Part shown: one piece after another, positions 37,565 to 46,097 of the stretch
Position numbering within the stretch: the stretch's first letter is position 1
Layout of the letters: each line of letters starts with the position of its first letter
NCBI RefSeq assembly: GCF_002090115.1
Contig: NZ_BBRK01000004.1
Location: 682,001-746,000 of the forward strand
DNA length: 64,000 nt
Source of the DNA: Demequina sp. NBRC 110054
GTDB taxonomy: Bacteria > Actinomycetota > Actinomycetes > Actinomycetales > Demequinaceae
Direction: 5' to 3'
Made by a program: the position numbers and the translations under genes
The notes under the pieces: model-generated
Databases searched by the model: none
What the model saw: only the letters and a program-made list of their open reading frames with translations
Told to the model about the DNA's origin: nothing

Positions 37565-38440
37565 TCAGGCTCCGACGCGGCGCAGCTTGCTCAGCGGAGC
37601 CAGCTCGCCCGGGAAGACCTTCTTCACGCCGTCACCGAGAGCGGTCTCGATGATGCGGATGTCGCGCACGAGGTGGTTGAGGCCACCCGGCTCGAGCGAC
37701 GCGGCGTGGTCAGAGCCCCACATGGTGCGGTCAAGGGTGATGTGACGCTCGACCGTGACGGCGCCGAGGGCGACCGCGGCGAGCGAGATCTGCAGGCCAG
37801 GCTCGTGGCCCGAGTAGCCCGTGGGGACGCCGTAGCGCTCCTTCAGGGTGTCGATCATGCGCAGGTTCGCCTCCTCGGGGGGAAGCGGGTACGTCGAGGT
37901 CGCGTGCATGATGACCAGGTTGTCCTTGCCGAGGGTCTCGACAGCCTTGTCGATCTGCTCGATCGTCGACATGCCGGTCGACAGGATGACGGGCTTGCCG
38001 GTCTCCTTGATCTTGGCGAGCATGCCCAGGTCGGTGACCGAGGCGGACGCGATCTTGTACGCGCACACGTCCATCGACTCGAGGAAGTCGACCGAAGGCT
38101 CGTCCCACGGCGACGCGAACCAGTCGAGGCCCTTCTCGTCGCAGTACTTCGAGATCTCGGTGTACTCGTCCTTCTCGAACTCCACCTTGTAGCGGTACTC
38201 GAGGTACGTCATGGTGCCCCACGGCGTCTCGCGCGGGGTCTTCTTCATGTGCTCCGGAGTCGCGATCTCCGGGGTGCGCTTCTGGAACTTCACCGCCTGG
38301 CAGCCGGCCTCGGCGGCCACGTCGATCAGCTGCTTCGCGAGCTCGACCGAACCGTTGTGGTTGAGGCCGATCTCCGCGATCACGTAGACCGGGGCGTCGC
38401 CGCCGATCTCGTGCTTGCCAATACGTACCGAATTCGTCAC
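37565..38440 (-). CDS. neuB: Nonulosonate (sialic-acid-type) synthase NeuB, single-domain
   Basis: 291 residues. TIM-barrel motifs of NeuB: IAEIGLNHNGSVELAKQLI, AVKFQKRTPE, FASPWDEPSVDFL, KIASASVTDLGML, ILSTGMSTIEQI, HATSTYPLP, GYSGHEPG and ERHITLDRTMWGSDHAASL. It condenses phosphoenolpyruvate with an N-acylmannosamine-type sugar to a nine-carbon acid. The C-terminal antifreeze-like SAF domain of the ~345-residue form is missing: the protein ends at LSKLRRVGA, as in shorter family members. GTG start with AAAGGA 7 nt upstream. Downstream of neuA and its partner, separated by 140 bp, and possibly served by its own promoter (TAGACT at 38544-38549). The exact sugar is unknown because no neuC or neuD is present. 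Confidence 0.92.
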   Translation of the reverse strand: MTNSVRIGKHEIGGDAPVYVIAEIGLNHNGSVELAKQLIDVAAEAGCQAVKFQKRTPEIATPEHMKKTPRETPWGTMTYLEYRYKVEFEKDEYTEISKYCDEKGLDWFASPWDEPSVDFLESMDVCAYKIASASVTDLGMLAKIKETGKPVILSTGMSTIEQIDKAVETLGKDNLVIMHATSTYPLPPEEANLRMIDTLKERYGVPTGYSGHEPGLQISLAAVALGAVTVERHITLDRTMWGSDHAASLEPGGLNHLVRDIRIIETALGDGVKKVFPGELAPLSKLRRVGA

Positions 38441-38543
38441 GCGTATTCCTTTCGCCGAAGCTGCCGCTCCTGGCGCCTGCTGAAACTTGTCGTAGGCGTC
38501 ACGCGTGGCCCAAGCCGCCGCGTCGCCATCGTTGGGCGTTCCC

Positions 38544-38549
38544 AGTCTA
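38544..38549 (-). promoter_or_regulatory. Candidate -10 box for neuB
   Basis: TAGACT on the minus strand about 104 bp before GTG 38440, in the only sizeable gap of the operon. No clear -35. Confidence 0.35.
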
Positions 38550-38580
38550 CGTGCGCAGACGCATTTCGCCGCATCGAGGG

Positions 38581-39846
38581 TCAGGGACGGGACTGCCGCA
38601 GCCGGTTGATCCTCCAGCTCACGCCCCGCAGCACCTTGGTGGCCGCCGCGAGCGCCACGGCCTGGGGCGAGCCCGGCTCGAAGGCCCCGGCCGCGGAGCG
38701 CGCACGCAGGCGCCGCCGCCAGCCGAGCTCGTCGCGCACGATTGAACGCGGAGGACGCAGCCGGTCCTCGCGACGCGCGCGTACGAGCTCCGTGAGGCGC
38801 GGCACCACGTCGTCATCGGTGTCGGGGTGGAAGTAGTTATGCGCGAGCCAGTCCTGGGCGGGCATGCGGAAGGTGCCCGCGCGCAGGTCATCGAGCGTGC
38901 CGATCGTCTCGGAGCCGAGGAAGACCGTGTTGATCATGCGGTCGCTCACGCCGAAGTCACCGAGGATCAGGACGGGCACCTCGGCGGCGATCGCCTCGAT
39001 CGCCGCCGTCGAGCTGACCGTCACCACGCCGACCGCCCGCTCGAGGTGCTCCCTCATCGAGGCCCCGGACACCTTGAGGTTGGGAGGCGCCTCGAGCCCC
39101 TGCGCCACGAGCCCGTCAAGCAGGTCGGGGAACGCGAACTCCTCGGCGTGTGTCTGGGCCTCACCCGCGATGGCGCGCACCTTGACGATCACGTCGAGCT
39201 CGGGCCGCGTCGTGGCGAGATCCACGAGAGCGCGCAGGATCGACTCGCGCTCCTCCTTCTCGTACGGGACCAGAGCCTGCGCGGCGAAGAGCACCTCGTT
39301 CGGCTGCTCCGCGCGCTCGCCCAGCCCCGCGAACGGCAGGGTTGCGAGCGCGAAGGTCCCGTGAAGAGGGTCATCGCCCACGAGATCCTCGTAGGCCTCG
39401 ACCTCGCGCGAGCTGTGCAGGATGAAGAGATCGGCCCCCGAGCGGTACACGGTCCCGAGGCGCTGGGCAGGGATCGAGATGCCAGGCAGCCCCGTCACGA
39501 CGACGGGACGATGCGCCATGGGCGTCACGACGTTCTCGATCACGAGCCACGCGGCGGGACCGCGGGTGGCGAGGAGCAGCACGTCGGCCTGCTCGCGCTC
39601 GAGAAGGCCGCCGAGCTCCTTCAGCCCGACCGGCAGGCATCGCTCGGGATCGAAGGAGCTGCCGTCGAGCAGCGCGACCGTCTGGGCGGGCGAGGGCGTC
39701 GCCGATCCGACGAGCGAGTGGATCGACACGTCCCACTCCTCCGGCAGCCGGTCGAGCGTGTAGGCCAGCCATTTGAGGTACGAGTCGGAGTCGGCGATGC
39801 CCACCACCCGGATGGGGCGGGAGGGCATGGCGCTGTCGTCCGTCAC
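38581..39846 (-). CDS. DUF6716-like putative glycosyltransferase of the nonulosonate operon
   Basis: 421 residues from GTG 39846, which overlaps the neuA stop (GTGA). No signal peptide. Sequence IRVVGIADSDSYLKWLAYTL at the start, VVTGLPGISIPAQRLG, DLFILHSSREVEAYEDL, a Rossmann-like VLFAAQALVPYEKEERE and TVSSTAAIEAIAAEVPVLIL with IGDFG-type loop (ILGDFGVSDRMINTVFLG) suggest a GT-B fold that uses a nucleotide sugar; T/S-S-T-A-A-x-E-A is typical of a GT-B donor site. I associate this family with DUF6716 beside neuA/neuB in actinobacteria, but that is from memory. It may transfer the nonulosonate. The frame extended to 40581 is a neuA shadow. Confidence 0.75.
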   Translation of the reverse strand: MTDDSAMPSRPIRVVGIADSDSYLKWLAYTLDRLPEEWDVSIHSLVGSATPSPAQTVALLDGSSFDPERCLPVGLKELGGLLEREQADVLLLATRGPAAWLVIENVVTPMAHRPVVVTGLPGISIPAQRLGTVYRSGADLFILHSSREVEAYEDLVGDDPLHGTFALATLPFAGLGERAEQPNEVLFAAQALVPYEKEERESILRALVDLATTRPELDVIVKVRAIAGEAQTHAEEFAFPDLLDGLVAQGLEAPPNLKVSGASMREHLERAVGVVTVSSTAAIEAIAAEVPVLILGDFGVSDRMINTVFLGSETIGTLDDLRAGTFRMPAQDWLAHNYFHPDTDDDVVPRLTELVRARREDRLRPPRSIVRDELGWRRRLRARSAAGAFEPGSPQAVALAAATKVLRGVSWRINRLRQSRP

Positions 39847-41027
39847 GAGGCGTCGTCCTCCCACGCGGCGAGGACGCGCTCCGCGATCTCGCGCACCGCG
39901 CCGCGGCCGCCGGGCTTCGCGCATGTGACGCGCGCGACCGCGATGGCCTCGGGGCGCGCGTCGGCCGGCGCCGTCGGCCAGCCGACGAGCCTCATCGACT
40001 CGACGTCGTTGATGTCGTTGCCCATGTACACGACGTCCGCGAGGTCGACGCCGACCTCGGCGCACCACGCGGCGAGCGCGGTCGGCTTGTCGTCGATCCC
40101 CTGACGCACATCGACGCGCAGCTTCTCGGCGCGCGCGGAGACGACGGGGTTGCGCTCCTTGGAAAGGATCAGGAACGGCACACCGGCGGCGCGCAGGCGC
40201 GCGACGCCCATGCCATCGGAGCGGCTCACGGTCACGGACTCGACGCCGTCCTGCGTCACCGTGGCGGTGTCGTCCGTGTGGACGCCGTCGAAGTCGGTCA
40301 CGACGGCCTTCGCAGGGATCGGGGTGGAGCCGGCCTCGGACTCCGCGAGCCTCCGAGCGAGCTCGAGCTCGTGCAGGTCGTCGATCTCGATCGCGGTCGA
40401 CGGGTCCACCTCGATGACCTCGACGCGGCCGAAGAAGCGGTGGTTCGCGGCCAGGAAGCCCTCGAGGTCCATCACGTAGAAGGCACCGGTCTCCTGGTAG
40501 TGCGGCTCGCGGTCCTGACGGCGCGGTCGGTACGACTTGTCGTGGTTGACGCCCTCGGCGCCGTCCTCGGTGCGCCGCCACAGGAACGCGTACGTCTCCA
40601 CCGCGGAGAAGGCGGAGTCCGCGCGGCCCTCGGCCACGACCGCGACCGCGCGACCGAGCGCGGGGACGTCGATGAACGGCGAGGTCGCCTGCAGGAACGC
40701 GATCCGCTGAGGGTCGGCGCCCTGAGCGCGCAGCGTCTCGATCGCATGCACGAGCGCGGACTCGGAGGTCGCCTGGTCGCCGGCCAGCTCGGCCGGGCGG
40801 TCCACCACCGTCGCCCCGTGGCTGCGGGCCTCCGCCGCGATCGCCGCATCGTCCGTGGACACCGCCACCAGGTCGATGCCGTCCACCTGAGCCGCCGCCT
40901 GGATCGCGCGGCCCACGAGCGAGACCCCGCCGACCTCCTTGAGGTTCTTGCCGGGCACCCCCTTGGATCCCCCGCGCGCGGGGATGATCGCCACGGTGCC
41001 GGTCACACCGGTCATCGACATGGTCAT
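39843..41027 (-). CDS. neuA: CMP-nonulosonate synthetase fused to KdsC-like HAD phosphatase
   Basis: 394 residues. N-terminal cytidylyltransferase (about 10-230): AIIPARGGSKGVPGKNL, STDDAAIAAEA, RPAELAGDQATSE and QATSPF, as in NeuA/KdsB. C-terminal HAD domain (about 235-394) of the KdsC/NeuA-C type: VVTDFDGVHTDD with the two catalytic Asp, ILSKERNPVVSARA and YMGNDINDVESM. The first domain activates the nonulosonate as the CMP sugar. The second could remove the 9-phosphate after NeuB condensation or only aid tetramer formation, as in some fused animal and bacterial enzymes. ATG 41027 overlaps the upstream stop (ATGA), and its stop overlaps the downstream start (GTGA). Confidence 0.93.
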   Translation of the reverse strand: MTMSMTGVTGTVAIIPARGGSKGVPGKNLKEVGGVSLVGRAIQAAAQVDGIDLVAVSTDDAAIAAEARSHGATVVDRPAELAGDQATSESALVHAIETLRAQGADPQRIAFLQATSPFIDVPALGRAVAVVAEGRADSAFSAVETYAFLWRRTEDGAEGVNHDKSYRPRRQDREPHYQETGAFYVMDLEGFLAANHRFFGRVEVIEVDPSTAIEIDDLHELELARRLAESEAGSTPIPAKAVVTDFDGVHTDDTATVTQDGVESVTVSRSDGMGVARLRAAGVPFLILSKERNPVVSARAEKLRVDVRQGIDDKPTALAAWCAEVGVDLADVVYMGNDINDVESMRLVGWPTAPADARPEAIAVARVTCAKPGGRGAVREIAERVLAAWEDDAS

Positions 41028-41977
41028 CGGCTCTCCTCGATTCGCCGCACCATCGTGCGGAAGTCTGCGGCCGCGCTCTCGGTCCACCAGGCGTCGGGCA
41101 CCGGTGCCAGCTCGAGCGCGACGGTCTCGGGCAGGATATGCGTGAGCGTCGCGAGCACGCTCGACGGGAGCGTCACGACCCTGGACAGACGGGGCTGCTG
41201 GGCGAGCACGAGCTCGAGCGCGATGCCCGGACGGTAGACGCGCAGGCCCGGGATCGTGGCGTAGTCCGCGACGTCCTTCGCACGCTCGCGACGATGCGGC
41301 AGATACGTGACCTCTCCCGCGGCGGCGAGGCCGACGAGCCAGTCCCGGTAGCGCTCGGGCCGCACGAGCGAGTCGGCCACCATCGCGGAGCCGACGACGA
41401 CCGTGCCCTCGAGGTGCTTCGACAGGCGGCCAGCGGACGTCCGCGTCCAGGCGTAGTCGTTGCGCAGGATCGTGGCGCCCAGATCGGCGAGCGCCTTCAC
41501 CTCGTCCGCATCGTCGTACGCCGTCCGCACCGTCACCCTGCCCTGCTCCATGAGCGACCGCACACGACGGGACGCGACACCACCGAGGAACCGCATCACG
41601 CTCCCCTCGGCGTTCGCGGGCCGCGTCACCGGCGCGCTCGACGCGAGCTGCTCGGCGAGCGACAGCATGACGGCGCCGTCGTCGACGATCACGAGCTCGT
41701 TGACCGGGCCCGCGGCGAGCACGGCCCGCAGCTGCCCCGAGTAGACGTCGCCCGCGAGAAGGCTGCGTGCGCGCCCCGCACGGGAGGTGACAGCCGAGCC
41801 CACGCCCCGCTCGAGCATCGTCCCTTCGGGAAGCGCCGGCTCGATCGCGTCGGCGACGTCGTCGAGGGTCTCGACCCCGGGCCTCACGAGGATGCGCGTC
41901 GGCGCTTGCGAGGCGTGCGCGTGCTCAACCGCGTTCACCAGTTGGAGCGGTGACTCTACCCAGGCGACGAGTGACAC
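41024..41977 (-). CDS. Polysialyltransferase/GT52-like glycosyltransferase
   Basis: 317 residues from GTG 41977, 17 nt after the wzt stop; a longer frame to 42133 overlaps wzt in another register. It begins SLVAWVESPLQLVNAVEHA, the E-S-P-L-Q-x-x-N/A start I associate with GT52 and bacterial alpha-2,8-polysialyltransferase families. Other features: NELVIVDDGAVML, AGEVTYLPHRRERAKD and the late VVTLPSSVLATL, which fit donor-site loops of that GT-B group. With neuA directly downstream and an ABC exporter upstream, it is a good candidate for polymerising or transferring the CMP-activated nonulosonate. Linkage cannot be told from sequence. Confidence 0.75.
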   Translation of the reverse strand: MSLVAWVESPLQLVNAVEHAHASQAPTRILVRPGVETLDDVADAIEPALPEGTMLERGVGSAVTSRAGRARSLLAGDVYSGQLRAVLAAGPVNELVIVDDGAVMLSLAEQLASSAPVTRPANAEGSVMRFLGGVASRRVRSLMEQGRVTVRTAYDDADEVKALADLGATILRNDYAWTRTSAGRLSKHLEGTVVVGSAMVADSLVRPERYRDWLVGLAAAGEVTYLPHRRERAKDVADYATIPGLRVYRPGIALELVLAQQPRLSRVVTLPSSVLATLTHILPETVALELAPVPDAWWTESAAADFRTMVRRIEESR

Positions 41978-41994
41978 TGGACTGCCCGGTGACG

Positions 41995-42765
41995 CTACTT
42001 CTTGGAAGCCTTGTAGGCGGCGATGACCTCGTCGGTGGGACCGTCCATCTTGAGCGTGCCGTGGTCGATCCACAGGACGCGGTTGCACGTCTCGCGGATG
42101 GAGCTCATCGAGTGCGAGACGAGGAACACGCACCCGGCCTGGTCGCGCAGCTCGCGGATGCGCTGCTGGCTGCGCTCACGGAAGCCCTGGTCGCCGACGG
42201 CGAGGGCCTCGTCGATCAGCAGGATCTGGTGGTCGCGCGCGACGTTGATCGCGAAGCGCAGGCGCGCGCTCATGCCCGAGGAATAGGTCTTCATCGGCAG
42301 GTCGATGAACTCCTCGATCTCCGCGAAGTCCACGATCTCCTGGTACTTCGCCTCGATCTCCGCGGGCGTGAAGCCGAGCGCGAGTCCACCGAGCATGATG
42401 TTCTTGGAGCCCGACAGGTCCTGGATCAGGGCCGCGTTGACGCCCAGCAGCGACGGGCGCTCCGAGGCCCACACACGGCCCTCTGTCGCCGGGGTGAAGC
42501 CAGCGATCGCTCGCATGAGCGTGGACTTGCCGGAGCCGTTGTGGCCGATCACGCCGATGCTCTCGCCCCGGTGCGCGACGAAGGACACGCCCTTGAGCGC
42601 GTGGACGACGCGGATCCCGCGTCGCCGCGTCATGAGCGAGCGCTTGCCCTTGGCGCGCTTGCCGCCCGCGAAGGACTTGTACTTCACGTGAACGCCGTCG
42701 ACGACGACCACCGGCGTGCCGGGACCCTCGGTCTGCTCGTTCAGGATGGGATCAGTCGCGGCCAT
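41995..42765 (-). CDS. wzt: Polysaccharide ABC transporter ATP-binding protein (Wzt/KpsT type)
   Basis: 256 residues from ATG 42765, which overlaps the wzm stop by 14 bp and has GGAGGG 5 nt upstream. Walker A GHNGSGKST, signature SSGMSARLRFAI, Walker B ILLIDEALAVGD and the switch His in FLVSHSMSSI are all intact. Y-loop region GSKNIMLGGLALG and an N-terminal YKSFAGGKRAKGKRS insertion are typical of O-antigen/teichoic-acid exporters. No C-terminal carbohydrate-binding domain is present, so export is probably coupled to a general end rather than a specific cap. Energises export of the nonulosonate-containing polymer. Confidence 0.93.
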   Translation of the reverse strand: MAATDPILNEQTEGPGTPVVVVDGVHVKYKSFAGGKRAKGKRSLMTRRRGIRVVHALKGVSFVAHRGESIGVIGHNGSGKSTLMRAIAGFTPATEGRVWASERPSLLGVNAALIQDLSGSKNIMLGGLALGFTPAEIEAKYQEIVDFAEIEEFIDLPMKTYSSGMSARLRFAINVARDHQILLIDEALAVGDQGFRERSQQRIRELRDQAGCVFLVSHSMSSIRETCNRVLWIDHGTLKMDGPTDEVIAAYKASKK

Positions 42766-43609
42766 ACTCACCCTCCGCACGCCAGAAGAACACGACACCG
42801 AAGACCAGCAGGGCGACGGACGCCACGATGACCACGTACCAGACGATCGGCGGCGACGGAGTGGTCTCGATCATCGCGTCGCGCACGAGCGCGATGAAGT
42901 CGCCGATGGGGTTGAAGTAGCTCGCGTACAGCAGTCGAGGCTGATCGGCGAGCGTCTTCTCGAGCGAGTAGAACACGCCCGACGTGTAGAAGAGGATGCG
43001 CGTGATGAGCGGGATGAACTGCGTCAGGTCGCGCACGTGCACCGTGAGGCGCGCCGAGATCAGCGCGACGCCCATGTTGAACATGGTCATCAGCGCGAGG
43101 ACCGGGACGACCATGAGCCATGACCAGGAGGGCACCTCGCCGAAGGCCGTCACGATGATCGCGAGGACGAAGATCATCGGGATCAGCTCAAGCAGGTTCT
43201 CGATCACCGCGGCGATCGGCAGCAGCATGCGCGGGAAGTTGAGCGAGCGGACCATCTGCGCGTTGCCTGTGATCGATCGCGCCCCGGCAGCCCACGAACG
43301 GCTGAAGTAGCCGAAGATGAACACACCCACGACGAGGTACGGGATGAAGTTGTCGGGACGGGTGTTGGAACCCATGAGGACGCCGAAGACGAGGCCGTAC
43401 ATGGCGGCGCGCAGGATGGGCTGAAGCACGACCCAGAACACGCCGAGCCGATGCTGGGAGAAGCCCGCCTGCACCCGGTACTTGGCGAGCGTGATCGCGA
43501 AGGCGCGGCACCTCCACAGGTCCTTCAGATACTCGCCCAATGGCACGCGGTCGCCCACGGGCTGGAGGCCGGCCTGATGGGCCGTCGCCTCGTAGTCTGT
43601 CGTACTCAT
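42752..43609 (-). CDS. wzm: Polysaccharide ABC transporter permease (Wzm/KpsM type)
   Basis: 285 residues with six predicted membrane spans. The ABC-2 pattern is clear: RYRVQAGFSQHRLGVFWVV-like amphipathic start (GVFWVVLQPILRAAMYGLVF), YLVVGVFIFGYFSRSW, NFPRMLLPIAAVIENLLEL, ILFYTSGVFYSLE and a C-terminal WYVVIVASVALLVFGVVFF. ATG 43609 is 9 nt after the upstream GT2 stop. Forms the channel with Wzt for export of a lipid-linked glycan across the inner membrane. Confidence 0.93.
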   Translation of the reverse strand: MSTTDYEATAHQAGLQPVGDRVPLGEYLKDLWRCRAFAITLAKYRVQAGFSQHRLGVFWVVLQPILRAAMYGLVFGVLMGSNTRPDNFIPYLVVGVFIFGYFSRSWAAGARSITGNAQMVRSLNFPRMLLPIAAVIENLLELIPMIFVLAIIVTAFGEVPSWSWLMVVPVLALMTMFNMGVALISARLTVHVRDLTQFIPLITRILFYTSGVFYSLEKTLADQPRLLYASYFNPIGDFIALVRDAMIETTPSPPIVWYVVIVASVALLVFGVVFFWRAEGEYGRD

Positions 43610-43618
43610 TCCGCTCCT

Positions 43619-44644
43619 CTATCGCCCCACGTAGGCGTTCTCACGCCGGACGGGGAACAGCAGTCCCATGAGGGATCCCCAACCCCAACTTAGGTGCATC
43701 AGGGGAAGAACACCGCACACGCGCACGGCGGTCGCGGCTCCCATATCCCGAGCCTTCACCGCTGCAGTCGCCACGAAGACCCCGTAGACGACGGGGCTCA
43801 CCAGGCCCAGTGTCAGCAGCACCGCTCCGGTGCCGCCCGCCAGAATTGGCGCCAGCAAGAGTAGCACCACGCTCGCAGCGAGTGCCGCGACGAGCGTCAT
43901 CGGGATGAAGTACCGGATGCTTCCCAGGGTCGGGTGGCGGCGGATGATCTCACCACGCCAACGACCGGAGGCGTGGAACTGCTTCACGACGGCGCGCACG
44001 GTATGGCGCGGCCGGTAGATCACGTCGACGCGCGGCTCGAACCACACGGTGTGCCCCGCGGCGATGAGGCGCTGGTTCATCTCCCAGTCCTCGCCGCGCT
44101 GCAGGGTCTCATCGAAGCCGCCGACGCCGACGACGGCGTCGCGGAGGAAGACCCCCAGGTAGGCGGACTCGGCAGGGCCGGCCTCGCCACCCACGTGGTA
44201 GATCGCGCCGCCGAGCCCGAACGGGGAGTTGTAGGCCCACGCGACCGCGCGCTGCATGGGGTCGAGGCCCTCGGCGTGCATCTTGCCGCCGACGTTCGCG
44301 GCGCCGTTGTCGAGCAGCGCCGCGACCGTGACCGCGGCGTAGTCGACGGGCAGGACGGCGTGCGCGTCGACACGGATCACGACCTCGTTGCGGGCCTCGG
44401 CGAGCGCAATGTTGATGGACCGCGAGATCCCATCCCGCTCGTTGCGCAGCAGCCGCACCCTGGAGTCCGCGTCCGCGAGCTCGCCCGCGATCTCGTCTGT
44501 GCGGTCGGTCGAGTTGCCGAGCACGAGCAGCACCTCGTCGACCATGGCGCCCTGCTGACCGAGGATCGACTCGACGGCCTCGCGCAGATACGCCTCCTCA
44601 TTGAGGGCGGGCATCACGAAGGACACGGGGGGCGGGGGGTTCAA
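43619..44644 (-). CDS. ExoA-like GT2 glycosyltransferase, first gene of the nonulosonate operon
   Basis: 341 residues. GT-A motifs: SFVMPALNEEAYL, LVLGNSTDRTDEI, IRVDAHAVLP (DxD-like DAH), VGGKMHAEG and FDETLQRGEDWEMNQRL with the catalytic ED. C-terminal membrane segments (IPMTLVAALAASVVLLLL, AVLLTLGLVSPVVYGVFVA) as in ExoA-type enzymes. Start taken as TTG 44644 with GAGGTG 10 nt upstream; GTG 44626 is an alternative. A TAGAAT -10 box lies 48 nt upstream. Heads the operon GT2-wzm-wzt-polyST-neuA-DUF6716-neuB. Confidence 0.85.
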   Translation of the reverse strand: MNPPPPVSFVMPALNEEAYLREAVESILGQQGAMVDEVLLVLGNSTDRTDEIAGELADADSRVRLLRNERDGISRSINIALAEARNEVVIRVDAHAVLPVDYAAVTVAALLDNGAANVGGKMHAEGLDPMQRAVAWAYNSPFGLGGAIYHVGGEAGPAESAYLGVFLRDAVVGVGGFDETLQRGEDWEMNQRLIAAGHTVWFEPRVDVIYRPRHTVRAVVKQFHASGRWRGEIIRRHPTLGSIRYFIPMTLVAALAASVVLLLLAPILAGGTGAVLLTLGLVSPVVYGVFVATAAVKARDMGAATAVRVCGVLPLMHLSWGWGSLMGLLFPVRRENAYVGR

Positions 44645-44691
44645 CGTTCCGGTTCACCTCTCGCGCGTCTTGGGTCCGAACGCGCCACACG

Positions 44692-44697
44692 ATTCTA
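44692..44697 (-). promoter_or_regulatory. -10 box of the nonulosonate/capsule operon
   Basis: TAGAAT on the minus strand, 48 nt before TTG 44644, giving a leader of about 40 nt that contains the GAGGTG ribosome site. No good -35. Confidence 0.5.
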
Positions 44698-44811
44698 CGC
44701 GGTGCGACCGCCACGCACCGGTGGCGGGCAGCAACGCCCCAGGTGCGCGGCGCACGGTGAGCGCGGGCACCGGAGCGAGATCCTTCGCGCCCGTGCGGAC
44801 AGCCGGTCCGG

Positions 44812-45891
44812 TCAGGCCTTCTCGGGATACTCGGCGAGCGCCTCGATCAGGGCGTCGTTCTCCTCGGCGGAGCCGATCGTGATGCGCACGCCGTGGCCCG
44901 CGAACGGGCGGACGAGCAGCGGGCGGGCGGCCTGCGCCATCGACGCAGCGAGCGCGTCGGTGCCCTCGCGGACGCCGAGCCACACGAAGTTGCCCTGCGC
45001 GTCGGGGACGGTCCAGCCCTGCTCGCGGAGGGCGTCGGCCACGCGGTGACGCTCGGCGACGATCGCGGCGACGCGCTCGAGCAGCTCCCCCTTGGCCTCG
45101 AGCGAGGCGATGCCGGCGGCCTGGGCGACGCCGCTCACGGAGAACGGGGTCACGCACGTACGGATGTTCGCGGCGAGCTCGTCCGAGGCGACGGCGTAGC
45201 CGAGGCGCAGGCCGGCGAGGCCATAGGCCTTCGAGAAGGTGCGCAGCAGCACCAGGTTGGGGTGACGCTCGAGCACCTCGGTGCCGTTGACGGTGTCGTT
45301 GTCGCGCACGAACTCGCCGTAGGCCTCGTCGAGCACCACGAGGACGGTCTGCGGGACCGCCGCCATGAACTTCTCGAACTCCTCGGTGTGGATCGTGGGG
45401 CCCGTGGGGTTGTTGGGCGAGCACAGCAGGACGACCTTGGTGCGCTCGTTCACGGCCGCGGCCATCGCCGGGAGGTCGTGGCGGGACTCGGCGTCGAGCG
45501 GCACGGTCACGGGGGTCGCACCGACGAGCTGCGTGAGGATGGGGTACGCCTCGAAGCTGCGCCAGGCGAACATCACCTCGTCGCCGAGGCCCGTGTACGC
45601 CTGGAGGATGTGGCTCAGCACGGCGACGGAGCCGCCGCCGGTGACCACCTGGGCGGGCCGCACGCCGACGTGCTTGGCGATCGCCTCGGTGATGTCGGTC
45701 GCCATCATGTCGGGGTAGCGGTGCATCTGCTCGCTGGCCTGCTCGACGATCGACACGATGCTCGGCAGGGGGCCGTACGGCATCTCGTTGGACGACAGCT
45801 TGATGGGCTCCGGGCCGTCCTCCGCTCCTCGCGCACCGGGGACATAGCGGGGCAGGGAGGCGATCACGGGACGGGGTGCGGGAGTGGTCAT
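44812..45891 (-). CDS. hisC: Histidinol-phosphate aminotransferase-like PLP enzyme
   Basis: 359 residues from ATG 45891 (GGAG 3 nt upstream); the frame to 46020 adds a low-complexity extension. Fold-type I motifs: LSSNEMPYGP, YPDMMATDITEAIA, GGGSVAVLSHIL, CSPNNPTGP, LDEAYGEF and the PLP lysine in FSKAYGLAGLRLGY. The family includes HisC and aromatic aminotransferases (PatA/Pat), and HNEMPYGP-type N-termini occur in both. Converts histidinol phosphate or aromatic 2-oxoacids with glutamate. No other his gene is nearby, so an aromatic role cannot be excluded. Divergent from the holin-like gene. Confidence 0.85.
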   Translation of the reverse strand: MTTPAPRPVIASLPRYVPGARGAEDGPEPIKLSSNEMPYGPLPSIVSIVEQASEQMHRYPDMMATDITEAIAKHVGVRPAQVVTGGGSVAVLSHILQAYTGLGDEVMFAWRSFEAYPILTQLVGATPVTVPLDAESRHDLPAMAAAVNERTKVVLLCSPNNPTGPTIHTEEFEKFMAAVPQTVLVVLDEAYGEFVRDNDTVNGTEVLERHPNLVLLRTFSKAYGLAGLRLGYAVASDELAANIRTCVTPFSVSGVAQAAGIASLEAKGELLERVAAIVAERHRVADALREQGWTVPDAQGNFVWLGVREGTDALAASMAQAARPLLVRPFAGHGVRITIGSAEENDALIEALAEYPEKA

Positions 45892-46084
45892 GGTCTCCAG
45901 GATGCCAGGTTGCGCGATCGCCGCGCTAGCGACGATGCGCCCGGTTCGCCCGGGCGTCGACGCTCGCGGGATGCGCCGCAGAGCCCGCCACCCGTCGCCG
46001 GGAAGCGTCGCGACACCCACCTCAGCGTGCCGAGATGCACACGCCGACCCGCGACGCGGTCATCTCCCCGTCACACGTGCGTGC

Positions 46085-46090
46085 CAGAAT
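46085..46090 (+). promoter_or_regulatory. -10-like box of leaderless holin-family gene
   Basis: CAGAAT (5 of 6 to TAGAAT), 7 nt before ATG 46098; no Shine-Dalgarno. Confidence 0.4.
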
Positions 46091-46097
46091 TCGGCCC

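Noticed and set aside
41024..41977. Calling the enzyme NeuS (alpha-2,8-polysialyltransferase)
   Set aside because: Only the E-S-P-L-Q start and context support it; linkage and donor cannot be read from sequence.
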